Positions 54,337-62,977 of a stretch of DNA of 64,000 bases are shown here, piece by piece. The DNA is from Nocardioides hwasunensis (GTDB lineage: Bacteria; Actinomycetota; Actinomycetes; Propionibacteriales; Nocardioidaceae), in NCBI RefSeq assembly GCF_014779665.1, contig NZ_JACXYY010000002.1, forward strand, positions 1 to 64,000, read 5' to 3'. Under the pieces are notes generated by a model. That model saw only the letters and a program-made list of their open reading frames with translations, was not told the DNA's origin and ran no database searches. Within the stretch, counting starts at the first letter, position 1. Every line of letters begins with the position of its first letter. The translations under genes were made by a program, and so were the position numbers.

Positions 54337-55566
54337 TCACGTGGCCGGGAGGATGCGACCGGTGACCTCGCCGAGCGAGATCCGACCGCCGCCGGTGCCG
54401 GGTGCGGTGTAGCGCAGCGTCACCTCGTCGCCGTCCTCGAGGAAGGTCCGCTCACGACCGCCCGCGGTGAAGGGCTCCTGGCCGCCCCAGCTGAGCTCCA
54501 GCAGCGAGCCGCGCTCGCCGGGCTCGGGGCCCGACACGGTGCCCGACCCCCACAGGTCGCCGGTGCGGACGCTCGCGCCGTTGACCGTGGTGTGGGCCAG
54601 CATCTGGGCGGGCGACCAGTACATGGTGCGGTACGGCGGCCGCGCGACGACCTCGCCGTCGAGGACCACCTCGACCGCGATGTCCAGGCCCGCCGGGCCG
54701 TCCACCTTCAGGTAGTCGAGCACCTCGGGGTTTTCCTGGCCGGGCAGGTCGGTCCACGCCGCGTCGAGTGCCGCGAGTGGCGTGACCCACGCGCTGACCG
54801 AGGTGGCGAACGACTTGCCCAGGAACGGGCCGAGCGGGACGTACTCCCAGGCCTGGATGTCGCGCGCGGACCAGTCGTTGAGCCCGACGACGCCGAAGGT
54901 GTGGCGCGCGAAGTCGGCGGTGCCGACGCGCTCGCCCATCGCCGAGGGCACGCCGACGACGAAGCCGAGCTCGGCCTCGATGTCGAGCCGCTGCGAGGGG
55001 CCGTACGTCGGCCGGTCCTGCGTCGGTGCCTTCCTCTGGCCGCACGGGCGCACCACGTCCGTGCCCGAGACGACCACCGTGCCGGACCGGCCGTGGTAGC
55101 CGACGGGCAGGTTCTTCCAGTTGGGCAGCAGGGGCTCCTGGTCGGGACGGAACATCCGCCCGACGTTCGAGGCGTGGTGCTCGGAGGCGTAGAAGTCGAC
55201 GTAGTCGCCGACGGTGAACGGCAGCCGCATCGTGACCGAGTCGACGTGCGCGAGCGCGGGCTCGACGAGGTCGCGCTCGGCCTCACCGGTCAGCAGGCCG
55301 GTGATCCACGCGCGCGTGGAGGCCCAGACCTCGGGGCCGGCCGCCATGAAGGGGTTGAGCGTGGGCTGGTCGAACAGCGCGTGCGTGTCGACCATGTCGG
55401 CGGCCGCGACGACGCTCAGGTCGAGCACCTGGTCGCCGATGCGGACCGCGACCCGGGGCCGCTCGCCGGAGCGCGCGAAGACTCCGTAGGGCAGGTGGTC
55501 GACGTCGAAGCCGGAGCCTGTGGCTCCCTCGACCCAGCTGGACGGACGGGGGGTGGTGGTGGTCAT
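54337..55566 (-). CDS. fahA: Fumarylacetoacetase
   Basis: Hydrolyses fumarylacetoacetate to fumarate and acetoacetate, the last step of tyrosine/homogentisate breakdown. The 409-residue protein has the FAH N-terminal SH3-like domain and the catalytic domain with DYVDFYASEHHASNVGRMFRP (catalytic His and metal Asp), DIEAELGFVVGVP, GVVGLNDWSARDIQAWE and GTVSGP. Overlaps the upstream unknown gene by 4 bases; the two form an operon divergent from hmgA. Confidence 0.95.
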   Translation of the reverse strand: MTTTTPRPSSWVEGATGSGFDVDHLPYGVFARSGERPRVAVRIGDQVLDLSVVAAADMVDTHALFDQPTLNPFMAAGPEVWASTRAWITGLLTGEAERDLVEPALAHVDSVTMRLPFTVGDYVDFYASEHHASNVGRMFRPDQEPLLPNWKNLPVGYHGRSGTVVVSGTDVVRPCGQRKAPTQDRPTYGPSQRLDIEAELGFVVGVPSAMGERVGTADFARHTFGVVGLNDWSARDIQAWEYVPLGPFLGKSFATSVSAWVTPLAALDAAWTDLPGQENPEVLDYLKVDGPAGLDIAVEVVLDGEVVARPPYRTMYWSPAQMLAHTTVNGASVRTGDLWGSGTVSGPEPGERGSLLELSWGGQEPFTAGGRERTFLEDGDEVTLRYTAPGTGGGRISLGEVTGRILPAT

Positions 55567-56384
55567 GGCTTCTCCAGGAGGTCGAGGGCGATCAGGTCGT
55601 CGAGCGGCTCGGTCACCGAGCAGGAGCCAAAGGAGGTGAACCACCTCCGCGCCGACGGCAACGGGGTCGCGGCGAGCCTCGCACCGTCGCGCTGCTCGAG
55701 GACCTCGGTCGCGTCGGCGCCGGAGCCGCCGTCCCACAGGGTCTGCGTGGCGACCAGCACGTTGAGGAAACCGTGTGCACCGCCGCCCTCGGGGTCGTGG
55801 CGCACGGCCCGGTGCAGCCCGGCCGTGGCCTTGAAGCGCGTCTCGCGGTCGAGCGCCGCGTCGATCCAGGTCGCGACGGTCCCGGCGTCGGGGATGAGGT
55901 CGTGGTCGACGTGGCCGAGCCGGAGCTTGAGGTGGAACTCGCAGGCGGCGACCTCGTCGGCCGCGGCCAGCCAGGAGGCGGTGGCCGGTCCGGGGACCTC
56001 GACGAAGACTTGCACGTCGAGATCGGCGGCCCGCACGGCGGCGTCGATCCGACGGACGTTGCCCACCGGGTCGTCGGCGTCGCGCACCGCGACCTCCAGG
56101 CCGGCGAGCGTGAGGTCCTTGCGGGCCGCGAGCGACGCGACCCCCGCGATCGCCCCCGCGCCGCTGGTCAGCACGACGGACGCGGGCACGCCCGGGGGCA
56201 CCGCCCCGAGCTCGGTGTCGCGGACCACGAACGACCCGACCAGGTCGGCGTACCACTGCGAGGAGCGAGCGGCGTACGCCGTCAGCGCGTCGGAGAGGTC
56301 GGCGTCACCCGGCGGGAAGACGGCAGCGTCGTCGACCAGTGAGTGCCACCGGTCCGGTAGGAGGGATGCATCAGTCGGGGTCAC
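55563..56384 (-). CDS. Conserved protein of unknown function in the homogentisate operon
   Basis: A 273-residue soluble protein not assigned to a family. It alternates strand- and helix-like blocks (VPASVVLTSG, LAGLEVAVRD, LDVQVFVEVPG, FHLKLRLGH, TRFKATAGLHRAVRH, HGFLNVLVA), which suggests a (beta/alpha) barrel. KATAGLHRAVRHDPEGGGAHGFLN looks like an active-site stretch. The GTG start is leaderless. The gene is first in the operon with fumarylacetoacetase and divergent from hmgA; a maleylacetoacetate-processing or accessory role is possible but unproven. No maleylacetoacetate isomerase gene is present in the window. Confidence 0.75.
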   Translation of the reverse strand: MTPTDASLLPDRWHSLVDDAAVFPPGDADLSDALTAYAARSSQWYADLVGSFVVRDTELGAVPPGVPASVVLTSGAGAIAGVASLAARKDLTLAGLEVAVRDADDPVGNVRRIDAAVRAADLDVQVFVEVPGPATASWLAAADEVAACEFHLKLRLGHVDHDLIPDAGTVATWIDAALDRETRFKATAGLHRAVRHDPEGGGAHGFLNVLVATQTLWDGGSGADATEVLEQRDGARLAATPLPSARRWFTSFGSCSVTEPLDDLIALDLLEKP

Positions 56385-56390
56385 GGGGCT

Positions 56391-56396
56391 ACTCTA
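56391..56396 (-). promoter_or_regulatory. -10 hexamer TAGAGT, leaderless start
   Basis: TAGAGT lies 6 nt before the GTG at 56384. Confidence 0.5.
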
Positions 56397-56422
56397 ACCT
56401 CCAGATAGCGGACACATGCGTT

Positions 56423-56431
56423 CGATAATCG
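56423..56431 (+). promoter_or_regulatory. hmgA -10 element within a small dyad
   Basis: GATAAT (56424-56429) lies within the dyad CGATAATCG, 20 nt before the hmgA ATG and 26 bp from the -10 element of the divergent operon. The 65-bp divergent spacer is the likely site of homogentisate-responsive control. Confidence 0.4.
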
Positions 56432-56449
56432 GATGATGGGAGACGGGCG

Positions 56450-57670
56450 ATGGCCCACTACCGAGCAGTCGGCCGACTGCCCCGCCAGCGGCACACGCAG
56501 CTGCGCGACGACGACGGACACCTCTTCCGCGAGGAGCTGATGGGGGAGGAGGGGTTCTCCTCGGACTCCTCCCTGCTCTACCGCCGGGGCGTGCCGAGCG
56601 CGATCACCGACAGTCGCGTCTGGGAGCTGCCCGACCAGTCGCGCACCCCGAACCACCCGCTCAAGCCGCGCCACCTGAGGCTCCACGACCTCGAGACGGG
56701 CGCCTGCCCGGTCGAGGGCCGGCGCACGGTCCTCGGCAACAACGACGTGCGCATCGCCTACGTCGTCACCGGCACCGAGCCCTCGCCGCTCTACCGCAAC
56801 GCGATCGGCGACGAGTGCGTCTTCGTCGAGTCCGGCACCGGCACCGTCGAGACCGTCTTCGGCGTCGTGGCCTACCGCGCGGGCGACTACGTCGTCGTGC
56901 CGCGCGCGACCGACCACCGCTGGGTGCCCGCCGAGCCCTCGCGGCTCTACGCGATCGAGGCCAACAGCCACATCCACCCGCCCAAGCGCTACCTGTCGAA
57001 GTACGGCCAGTTCCTCGAGCACGCCCCCTACTGCGAGCGCGACCTCCACGGCCCCGACGAGACCTTCCAGGCCGAGGGCAGCGACGTGGACGTGCTGGTC
57101 AAGCACCGCACGAGCGCGGGCATCGTCGGCACACGGCTGACGTACGCCACCCACCCCTTCGACGTCGTGGGCTGGGACGGCTGCCTCTACCCCTACACGT
57201 TCAACATCGAGGACTACATGCCGATCACGGGCAAGGTCCACCAGCCGCCGCCGGTGCACCAGGTCTTCGAGGGCTGGAACTTCGTGGTCTGCAACTTCCT
57301 GCCCCGCAAGGTCGACTACCACGACCTCGCCATCCCGGTGCCCTACTACCACTCCAACGTCGACTCCGACGAGGTCATGTTCTACGTCGGCGGGGACTAC
57401 GAGGCGCGCAAGGGATCGGGCATCGGCATCGGCTCGATCAGCCTGCACCCCGGTGGTCACGCGCACGGCCCGCAGCCCAGCGCGATCGAGGCCAGCCTCG
57501 GCGTGCAGTACTTCGAGGAGTCGGCCGTCATGGTCGACACGTTCGCGCCGCTGGAGCTCGGCGAGGGCGGTCTCGCGGTGGAGGACCCGGCGTACGCCTG
57601 GACCTGGGCCGGGCGCGGACCGGCGGCCCCCGGTGAGGACGGCGGTCCCGCGGTCTACAGCAACAGCTGA
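56450..57670 (+). CDS. hmgA: Homogentisate 1,2-dioxygenase
   Basis: Opens the ring of homogentisate to maleylacetoacetate. The 406-residue cupin enzyme belongs to the actinobacterial type. YRAGDYVVVPRATDHRW is a cupin strand. Iron ligands are expected in the C-terminal half around HSNVDSDEVMFYVGGDYE (Glu) and ISLHPGGHAHGP (His). A GGGAGACGG site precedes the ATG. It is divergent from the operon with fumarylacetoacetase, which completes the pathway. Confidence 0.94.
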   Translation: MAHYRAVGRLPRQRHTQLRDDDGHLFREELMGEEGFSSDSSLLYRRGVPSAITDSRVWELPDQSRTPNHPLKPRHLRLHDLETGACPVEGRRTVLGNNDVRIAYVVTGTEPSPLYRNAIGDECVFVESGTGTVETVFGVVAYRAGDYVVVPRATDHRWVPAEPSRLYAIEANSHIHPPKRYLSKYGQFLEHAPYCERDLHGPDETFQAEGSDVDVLVKHRTSAGIVGTRLTYATHPFDVVGWDGCLYPYTFNIEDYMPITGKVHQPPPVHQVFEGWNFVVCNFLPRKVDYHDLAIPVPYYHSNVDSDEVMFYVGGDYEARKGSGIGIGSISLHPGGHAHGPQPSAIEASLGVQYFEESAVMVDTFAPLELGEGGLAVEDPAYAWTWAGRGPAAPGEDGGPAVYSNS

Positions 57671-57700
57671 TCCGGACCGGGCGCGTGGTCTGATGAGCCG

Positions 57701-58948
57701 GTGACCACCGACGAGCGGGAGGACACCCGCGTGCCGTCGGCGCGGGTGGTGGCGCTGGTCCCGCTGGTGCTGGCGATGCTGTCGATGATCGGCCCGTTCA
57801 GCATCGACACCCCGTTCCCGGCGTTCTCGCAGATGGGCGCGGCGCTCGACGTCTCGTCCGGGGAGCTGCAGCTCGTCGTCACCGCCTACATGCTGGCGTT
57901 CGCGACGATGAGCCTGTTCCACGGCCCGCTGTCCGACGCCGTCGGCCGTCGCCCGGTGATCCTGGGCTCGCTGTCGGTGTACGCCGTCGCGTCGGTGGCG
58001 TGCGCCTTCGCCCCCACCCTGGAGTGGCTGCTCGTCGGACGCGTCGTGCAGGGGCTGGCCGCCGGTGGGTCGACGATCGTCAGCCGCACGGTGATCCGCG
58101 ACCTCTTCGACGGCCGGCAGGCCCAGCGGATGATGAGCCAGGTCGCGGTCATCTTCGGGGTGGCGCCCGCCGTCGCGCCGATCGCCGGCGGCCTGCTGAT
58201 CCAGGTCGGGCCGTGGCAGACGGTGTTCTGGTTCATGGCCGCCCTCGCGCTGGCGCTGGTCGTCCTCTGCGTCGCCCTGCTCCCCGAGAGCCACCCGCCC
58301 GAGCGGCGCGTGCCGCTGCGGGTCGGCGAGATCTTCCGGGGCCTCGCCGAGGTCGTGCGGGTGCCGGCGTTCCACCTCATGACGTGGGCGGCGACGCTCG
58401 TCTTCGGTGCGCAGTTCCTCTACATCGGCGGCGCCGCGATCTTCGTCGTCGACCTGCTCGGCCAGGGCGAGCTCGACTTCTGGAAGCTCTTCGTGCCGAT
58501 GATCGGCGCCATGGTCGTGGGGTCCGTCGCGAGCGGTCGCTTCGGCCGCACCGTGACCAGCGCCGACCTCATCGGCGTGGGCTACGCCGTGAGCACCGTC
58601 GGTGCGGTGATCGGGATCGTCGTCGCGCTGACGCCCGCCGGCGAGGTGCTGCCGTGGGCCGTGGTCGGCATCTCGCTCGTCGCCTTCGGCAACGGGCTCG
58701 CCTTCCCCAACATCCAGCTGCTGATGCTCGACCTGGTCCCGGCCCGTCGGGGCGCGGTGATGTCGGCGTCGTCCTTCGTGACGCTCGTCTTCAACGCCGT
58801 CAGCGCCGCCGTGCTGGCGCCGTACGCCGGTCGCTCCGTGCTCGGCTTCGCGCTCGCCGCGGCCGGCTGCGTGCTCCTCGGCTGGGCCTTCTGGCTCTGG
58901 CACCGGGTCACCGCGCGCCGGGCCCGCACGCTCGCCACCTCGGGGTAG
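57701..58948 (+). CDS. Bcr/CflA-family MFS drug-resistance transporter
   Basis: A 415-residue twelve-helix MFS exporter. Motif A reads GPLSDAVGRRPVI; the TYFPAF-like start is PFPAFSQMGAALDVS, and LVGRVVQGLAAGGSTIVSRTVIRDLF is characteristic of Bcr/CflA proteins. The Asp in the first helix (FSIDTPFP) is kept. It lies 30 bp after hmgA; a TCTGAT hexamer 6 nt before the GTG suggests its own promoter. Its substrate is unknown. Confidence 0.9.
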   Translation: MTTDEREDTRVPSARVVALVPLVLAMLSMIGPFSIDTPFPAFSQMGAALDVSSGELQLVVTAYMLAFATMSLFHGPLSDAVGRRPVILGSLSVYAVASVACAFAPTLEWLLVGRVVQGLAAGGSTIVSRTVIRDLFDGRQAQRMMSQVAVIFGVAPAVAPIAGGLLIQVGPWQTVFWFMAALALALVVLCVALLPESHPPERRVPLRVGEIFRGLAEVVRVPAFHLMTWAATLVFGAQFLYIGGAAIFVVDLLGQGELDFWKLFVPMIGAMVVGSVASGRFGRTVTSADLIGVGYAVSTVGAVIGIVVALTPAGEVLPWAVVGISLVAFGNGLAFPNIQLLMLDLVPARRGAVMSASSFVTLVFNAVSAAVLAPYAGRSVLGFALAAAGCVLLGWAFWLWHRVTARRARTLATSG

Positions 58949-59008
58949 TCCGCATCAGATCTCGGGTGGGTTAGGCCATCCGACCGGAAATCTGATGCGG
59001 ACCACCCC
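58942..59008. terminator. 19-bp near-perfect inverted repeat between convergent genes
   Basis: GGGGTAGTCCGCATCAGAT (58942-58960) pairs with ATCTGATGCGGACCACCCC (58990-59008) at 18 of 19 positions around a 29-nt loop. The MFS stop codon is in the left arm, and the ABC exporter gene ends 42 bp further on. It probably terminates both. Its arm begins with GGGTAGTCC, as does the 19-bp repeat around 33.2-34.6 kb. Confidence 0.6.
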
Positions 59009-59049
59009 ACAGGGGGCGCGGGGGTGGCCCGCGGTCGACCCGTGGACCG

Positions 59050-60972
59050 TCAGGAGGTCCAGGCCCGCCAGAGGCCGGCGTACTCGCCGTCGAGCGCGAT
59101 GAGCTCGTCGTGGCTGTCCAGCTCGACGATGCGCCCGTCGATCACGACGGCGATGCGGTCGGCGTCGTGGGCGGTGTGCAGCCGGTGCGCGATGGCCACG
59201 ACGGTGCGGCCCGCGAGGAGGCTGTTCATCGAGCCCTCGAGCGTGCGCGCGGTGCGGGGGTCGATCAGGGAGGTGGCCTCGTCGAGGACGAGGGTGTGCG
59301 GGTCGGCGATGATCAGCCGGGCGAGCGCGACCTGCTGGGCCTGCGCCGGGGTCAGCGCCTGACGGCCCGAGCCGATCGTGGTCCCGATCCCGTCGGGCAG
59401 CCGCTCGACCCAGGCGAGCGCGCCCACGGCGGCGAGGGCCTGACGCACCGCGTCGTCGGTGGAGTCCTCGCGGGCCAGCACGACGTTGTCGCGGATCGTC
59501 CCGATGAAGACGTGGTGCTCCTGGGTGACCAGCGCGACCTCGGTGCGCAGCACCTCCAGGGGCAGGTCGACCAGGTCGACACCCCCCACCCGGGCGGTGC
59601 CGGTGCGCGGCCGGTTGATGCCGGACAGGAGCCGGCCGAGCGTCGACTTGCCCGAGCCGCTCGGGCCCACGACAGCGAGCCGCTCGCCCGTGCGCAGCCG
59701 CAGGTCGACGCCGTGGAGCACGTCGTGGCCCTCCCGGTAGGCGAAGCGGAGGTCCTCGCCCACCAGCTCCACCCCGGCGGGCAGCCGGTCGCCGGCCTCC
59801 CGGTCGGGCGGCACCTCGGCGATGCCGAGCAGCCGGCTGGTCGAGGCGGCGCCGACCTGGAGACGATCGACCTCGCCGATCACGGCGTCGAGGGGCTCGC
59901 CCAGCGCGACGACGTACAGCATCGCGGCGGTGATCTGGCCCAGGTCGACCCAGCCGCGGCTGTAGCCGTAGGCGCCGACCACGAGCGTGACGACCTGCGG
60001 CACCTGGAAGGCACCGTTGAGGGCCGCGAAGAGGACGTTGCGCAGGGTCATGCTGTAGCGCTCGGCCTGCGCGGACACCTCGATGTCGTCCTCGCCGGCC
60101 CGCACCCGGCTGCCGGACAGGCCGAGCGCCTCGACGGTGCGTGCGCCCTCGACCGTCTCGGTGAGGGTGGTGTTGATGCGGGAGTACGTCGCACCCTCGG
60201 TGATGTACGCCCTGGGCGCGCGCCGCAGGTAGGTGCGGACCGCGGGCGTGCAGAGGGAGAAGACCAGCAGCGCCGGCACCGCGAGCACGAGCGAGTTGAG
60301 CAGCATCGCGACGACCGAGAGGACGACGGTCGACAGGGAGATCAGCAGCCGCGGGACGCCCCACTGCACCGAGCGGGCCATCGTGCCGACGTCGCGGGTC
60401 ACGCGGGTGACGAGGTCGCCGGTGCTCGCGCCCTCGACCCGGCCCACCGGGAGGCGCAGGATCGTGCCGACGATGTACTCACGGGCGGAGGCGAGGAGGT
60501 CCTGGCCGAAGTAGGTCGAGGTGCGCTGGGCGCCGAAGGTGAACAGGGCCTGCAGCACCACGACGCCCACCACGGCGAGGGCCAGCCCGTCGAGCCCCTC
60601 GACGACCGCGCCCTGGGCCTCCACCCGGTTGACGAGCGCGCCGAGCAGTCGCGGCACCACGAGGGCGGACGCCGCCGCGAGCGCGTTGAGGGCGATGAGC
60701 AGCACGAACGTGCCCCTGCTGCGGCGCACCAGGTCGCCGAAGAACGCCAGCACGGCACGGTTGCCGGAGACCGGCCAGCCGCGCACCGGGTTGCGCGAGG
60801 CGGCGTAGACGTCCTCCGCCCGCTGGCGGCGCAGGTCGTGGCGCTGCCACAGCGCCCGGTTGCGCTCGCGCGCCCCGGCGTGCGCGGGTGGGCGCAGCTC
60901 GTCGGGGATCACCGGCGGGTCCGCGGACCGGTCGCGCCAGGTCTGCGCCGAGGAGGCCAGCAGGTCGGTCAT
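59050..60972 (-). CDS. ABC exporter subunit 2 (intact Walker motifs, degenerate signature)
   Basis: A 640-residue membrane-ATPase fusion. A cytoplasmic N-terminus (about 1-85) leads into six helices (about 86-350) and a nucleotide-binding domain (from about 400). Walker A (GPSGSGKST, 436-444), Walker B (LVLDE, 561-565) and the H-loop histidine (AHR, 596) are canonical. The signature is LTPAQ (540-544) in place of LSGGQ. It overlaps its partner gene by 4 bases. Together they form a heterodimeric exporter; the catalytic ATP is held by this subunit's Walker motifs and the partner's signature. Substrate unknown. Confidence 0.9.
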   Translation of the reverse strand: MTDLLASSAQTWRDRSADPPVIPDELRPPAHAGARERNRALWQRHDLRRQRAEDVYAASRNPVRGWPVSGNRAVLAFFGDLVRRSRGTFVLLIALNALAAASALVVPRLLGALVNRVEAQGAVVEGLDGLALAVVGVVVLQALFTFGAQRTSTYFGQDLLASAREYIVGTILRLPVGRVEGASTGDLVTRVTRDVGTMARSVQWGVPRLLISLSTVVLSVVAMLLNSLVLAVPALLVFSLCTPAVRTYLRRAPRAYITEGATYSRINTTLTETVEGARTVEALGLSGSRVRAGEDDIEVSAQAERYSMTLRNVLFAALNGAFQVPQVVTLVVGAYGYSRGWVDLGQITAAMLYVVALGEPLDAVIGEVDRLQVGAASTSRLLGIAEVPPDREAGDRLPAGVELVGEDLRFAYREGHDVLHGVDLRLRTGERLAVVGPSGSGKSTLGRLLSGINRPRTGTARVGGVDLVDLPLEVLRTEVALVTQEHHVFIGTIRDNVVLAREDSTDDAVRQALAAVGALAWVERLPDGIGTTIGSGRQALTPAQAQQVALARLIIADPHTLVLDEATSLIDPRTARTLEGSMNSLLAGRTVVAIAHRLHTAHDADRIAVVIDGRIVELDSHDELIALDGEYAGLWRAWTS

Positions 60973-62852
60973 CGCACGGCCTCCTCGTCGTCGAGGGCGC
61001 GCGCGACCACGTGCCGGTAGTCGTCGTTGCCGGTGAGGAGGTCGGCGTGGCGCCCCTCGGCCACGACCGTGCCGTCGCGCAGGAGCACGACCCGGTCGGC
61101 GTGGTGCAGCCACAGGGGGGACACGGTCGTGACGAGGGTGGTGCGGCCCCGTCGGGTCTCGGCGACGCGCTCGGCGATCCGGGCCTCGGTGTGCGCGTCG
61201 ACCGCCGAGGTCGGTTCGACCAGCACCAGGACCGGCGCGTCGGCCGCGACCGCCCGCGCCAGGACGACCCGCTGGCGCTGCCCGCCGGAGAGCCCGCGTC
61301 CGCGCTCGTCGAGCTGGCCCTGCCACCCCTCCGGCAGCGCGTCGTAGACGTCCTCGGCGTTGGCGACCCGCAGCGCGTGCTCGGCCTGCTCGCGGTCGAG
61401 CCGGCCGTGGGGGTCGATCGCGTCCTGGAGGGTGCCGGCGAACAGCTGGCTGCCGGTGTCGCTGACCAGGACGGTGCGGCGCACCTCGGCGAGGCTCGCC
61501 GATGCGAGGTCGACGCCGCCGATCGTGACGCCCCACTCGCGGGTGGCGCGCTCCTCGTCGAGGGCGGCGATGCGGGCGCGCTCCCGGGCCCGCTCGGTGC
61601 GGGCGCGTCGAGCGGCCCGGCCGCGCGCGTCCTCGTCGTCCTCGGCCGGGACCGGGTCGGTGTCGGCGGGCAGGTAGCGGCCCAGCCGGTCGGCCAGGGC
61701 GGCGCTCTGCTCGGGCACGGCGCTGACGACCACGGTGAGGATGCCGGGCCTGACGGTGAGGCCGCTGGCGGAGTCGACGAGGCTCGCGGTGCCGTCGAGG
61801 GCGACCGGCTCCGACGGGTCGCGCCAGGGGGCGCGCTGCTCGAAGATCGCGACGGCCTTGCGCGCGCTGACCAGCGACCGGACGCCCTTCTGCGCGAACT
61901 CGAAGAAGGTGCGGATCGGGCCGACCATGAACAGGCCGTAGCCCAGGAACGTGATGAGCTCGCCGACGCTGAGCTCGCCCGACTCGACCTCGCGGGCGCC
62001 CAGCCAGACCAGCGCCACCAGGAAGAGCCCCGACAGCAGCACGCCGACGGCCTCGACGACCGCCTGCCAGATCCCGGCCGCCACCCCGGCCCGCTTGGCC
62101 GACTGGGACTGACGGTCGTAGTTGGCGCCGAAGGTCTGCTCGCCGCCGATGCCGCGCAGGATCCGCAGCCCGGCGACGATGTCGGTCGCCAGCGACGTCA
62201 GGTCCGAGGTGCGCGAGCGCTCGACCTCCTGCCGGCGGTGGAGCGGGCGCAGCAGGGGCAGCGCGACGCCGAGGATCAGTGGCGCCGCCACCAGCGTGAG
62301 CAGGCCGAGCTGCCACGACATGGTCAGCACGATGAACGCCACGGTGAGGTAGGACGCCAGCTGGCCGATGGTGCGGGCCAGGACCTCGGTGAGGGCACCG
62401 AACTCGTCGGAGTCGCTCGAGGCCACGCTCAGCACCTCGCCGGTGGGCGAGCGACGGGGCAGCACGTGGCCCATCTGCGCCGCCTTGCGGGTGACCATCT
62501 CGAGAGTGCCGTAGAGACCGACGAGCCAGCTGCGGACGACGAGGGTGTGCGACACGACGCCGAAGACCCCACCGACCACGACGACGCCGAGGAGCAGCGC
62601 CGCCCACCCCAGGAGCGCGGTCGTCGAGCCACCGACGATGCCCTGGTCCACGGCGCGACCGAAGATCCACGGTCCCAGCGTCATGGGCAGGAACCACAGG
62701 GCGTAGCACAGCGACGAGACCGCGAGGAGGGCCGTCTGCTGCCGCAGGATCCACCTCAGGAACGCCAGGGGCGACCGGGTGTCGGGGTCCGGGGAGGGGG
62801 CGTCGTCGGTCCCGGTGAAGAACGTCGCGACCCGGGGTGGGAAGTCCTGCAT
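60969..62852 (-). CDS. ABC exporter subunit 1 (Walker A lost, signature intact)
   Basis: A 627-residue membrane-ATPase fusion. Six helices (about 35-320) precede a modified nucleotide-binding domain. Where Walker A should be, the sequence is VVVSAVPEQSAAL (374-386), with no GKS/T. Walker B reads LVEPTSAVD (Asp to Val). The H-loop histidine is missing (TTVSP). LSGGQRQR (521-528) is canonical. A charged Arg/Glu insert (about 395-437) follows the dead P-loop. It cannot bind ATP in the usual way by itself but supplies a signature to subunit 2. ATG at 62852 is chosen over the longer frame because it begins the conserved part; TAGGGT lies 11 nt upstream. Confidence 0.87.
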   Translation of the reverse strand: MQDFPPRVATFFTGTDDAPSPDPDTRSPLAFLRWILRQQTALLAVSSLCYALWFLPMTLGPWIFGRAVDQGIVGGSTTALLGWAALLLGVVVVGGVFGVVSHTLVVRSWLVGLYGTLEMVTRKAAQMGHVLPRRSPTGEVLSVASSDSDEFGALTEVLARTIGQLASYLTVAFIVLTMSWQLGLLTLVAAPLILGVALPLLRPLHRRQEVERSRTSDLTSLATDIVAGLRILRGIGGEQTFGANYDRQSQSAKRAGVAAGIWQAVVEAVGVLLSGLFLVALVWLGAREVESGELSVGELITFLGYGLFMVGPIRTFFEFAQKGVRSLVSARKAVAIFEQRAPWRDPSEPVALDGTASLVDSASGLTVRPGILTVVVSAVPEQSAALADRLGRYLPADTDPVPAEDDEDARGRAARRARTERARERARIAALDEERATREWGVTIGGVDLASASLAEVRRTVLVSDTGSQLFAGTLQDAIDPHGRLDREQAEHALRVANAEDVYDALPEGWQGQLDERGRGLSGGQRQRVVLARAVAADAPVLVLVEPTSAVDAHTEARIAERVAETRRGRTTLVTTVSPLWLHHADRVVLLRDGTVVAEGRHADLLTGNDDYRHVVARALDDEEAVR

Positions 62853-62977
62853 GTCGTGGAGAGACCCTAGGCGTCGCACACGTCCGGCACCACGCATTAA
62901 CGACGTCACGTGGCCCACGTCCGCGCAGCACCCGACGGGCGGTTCCTCCACGAGGGTCGACGAGGCAGGATGTCCGG

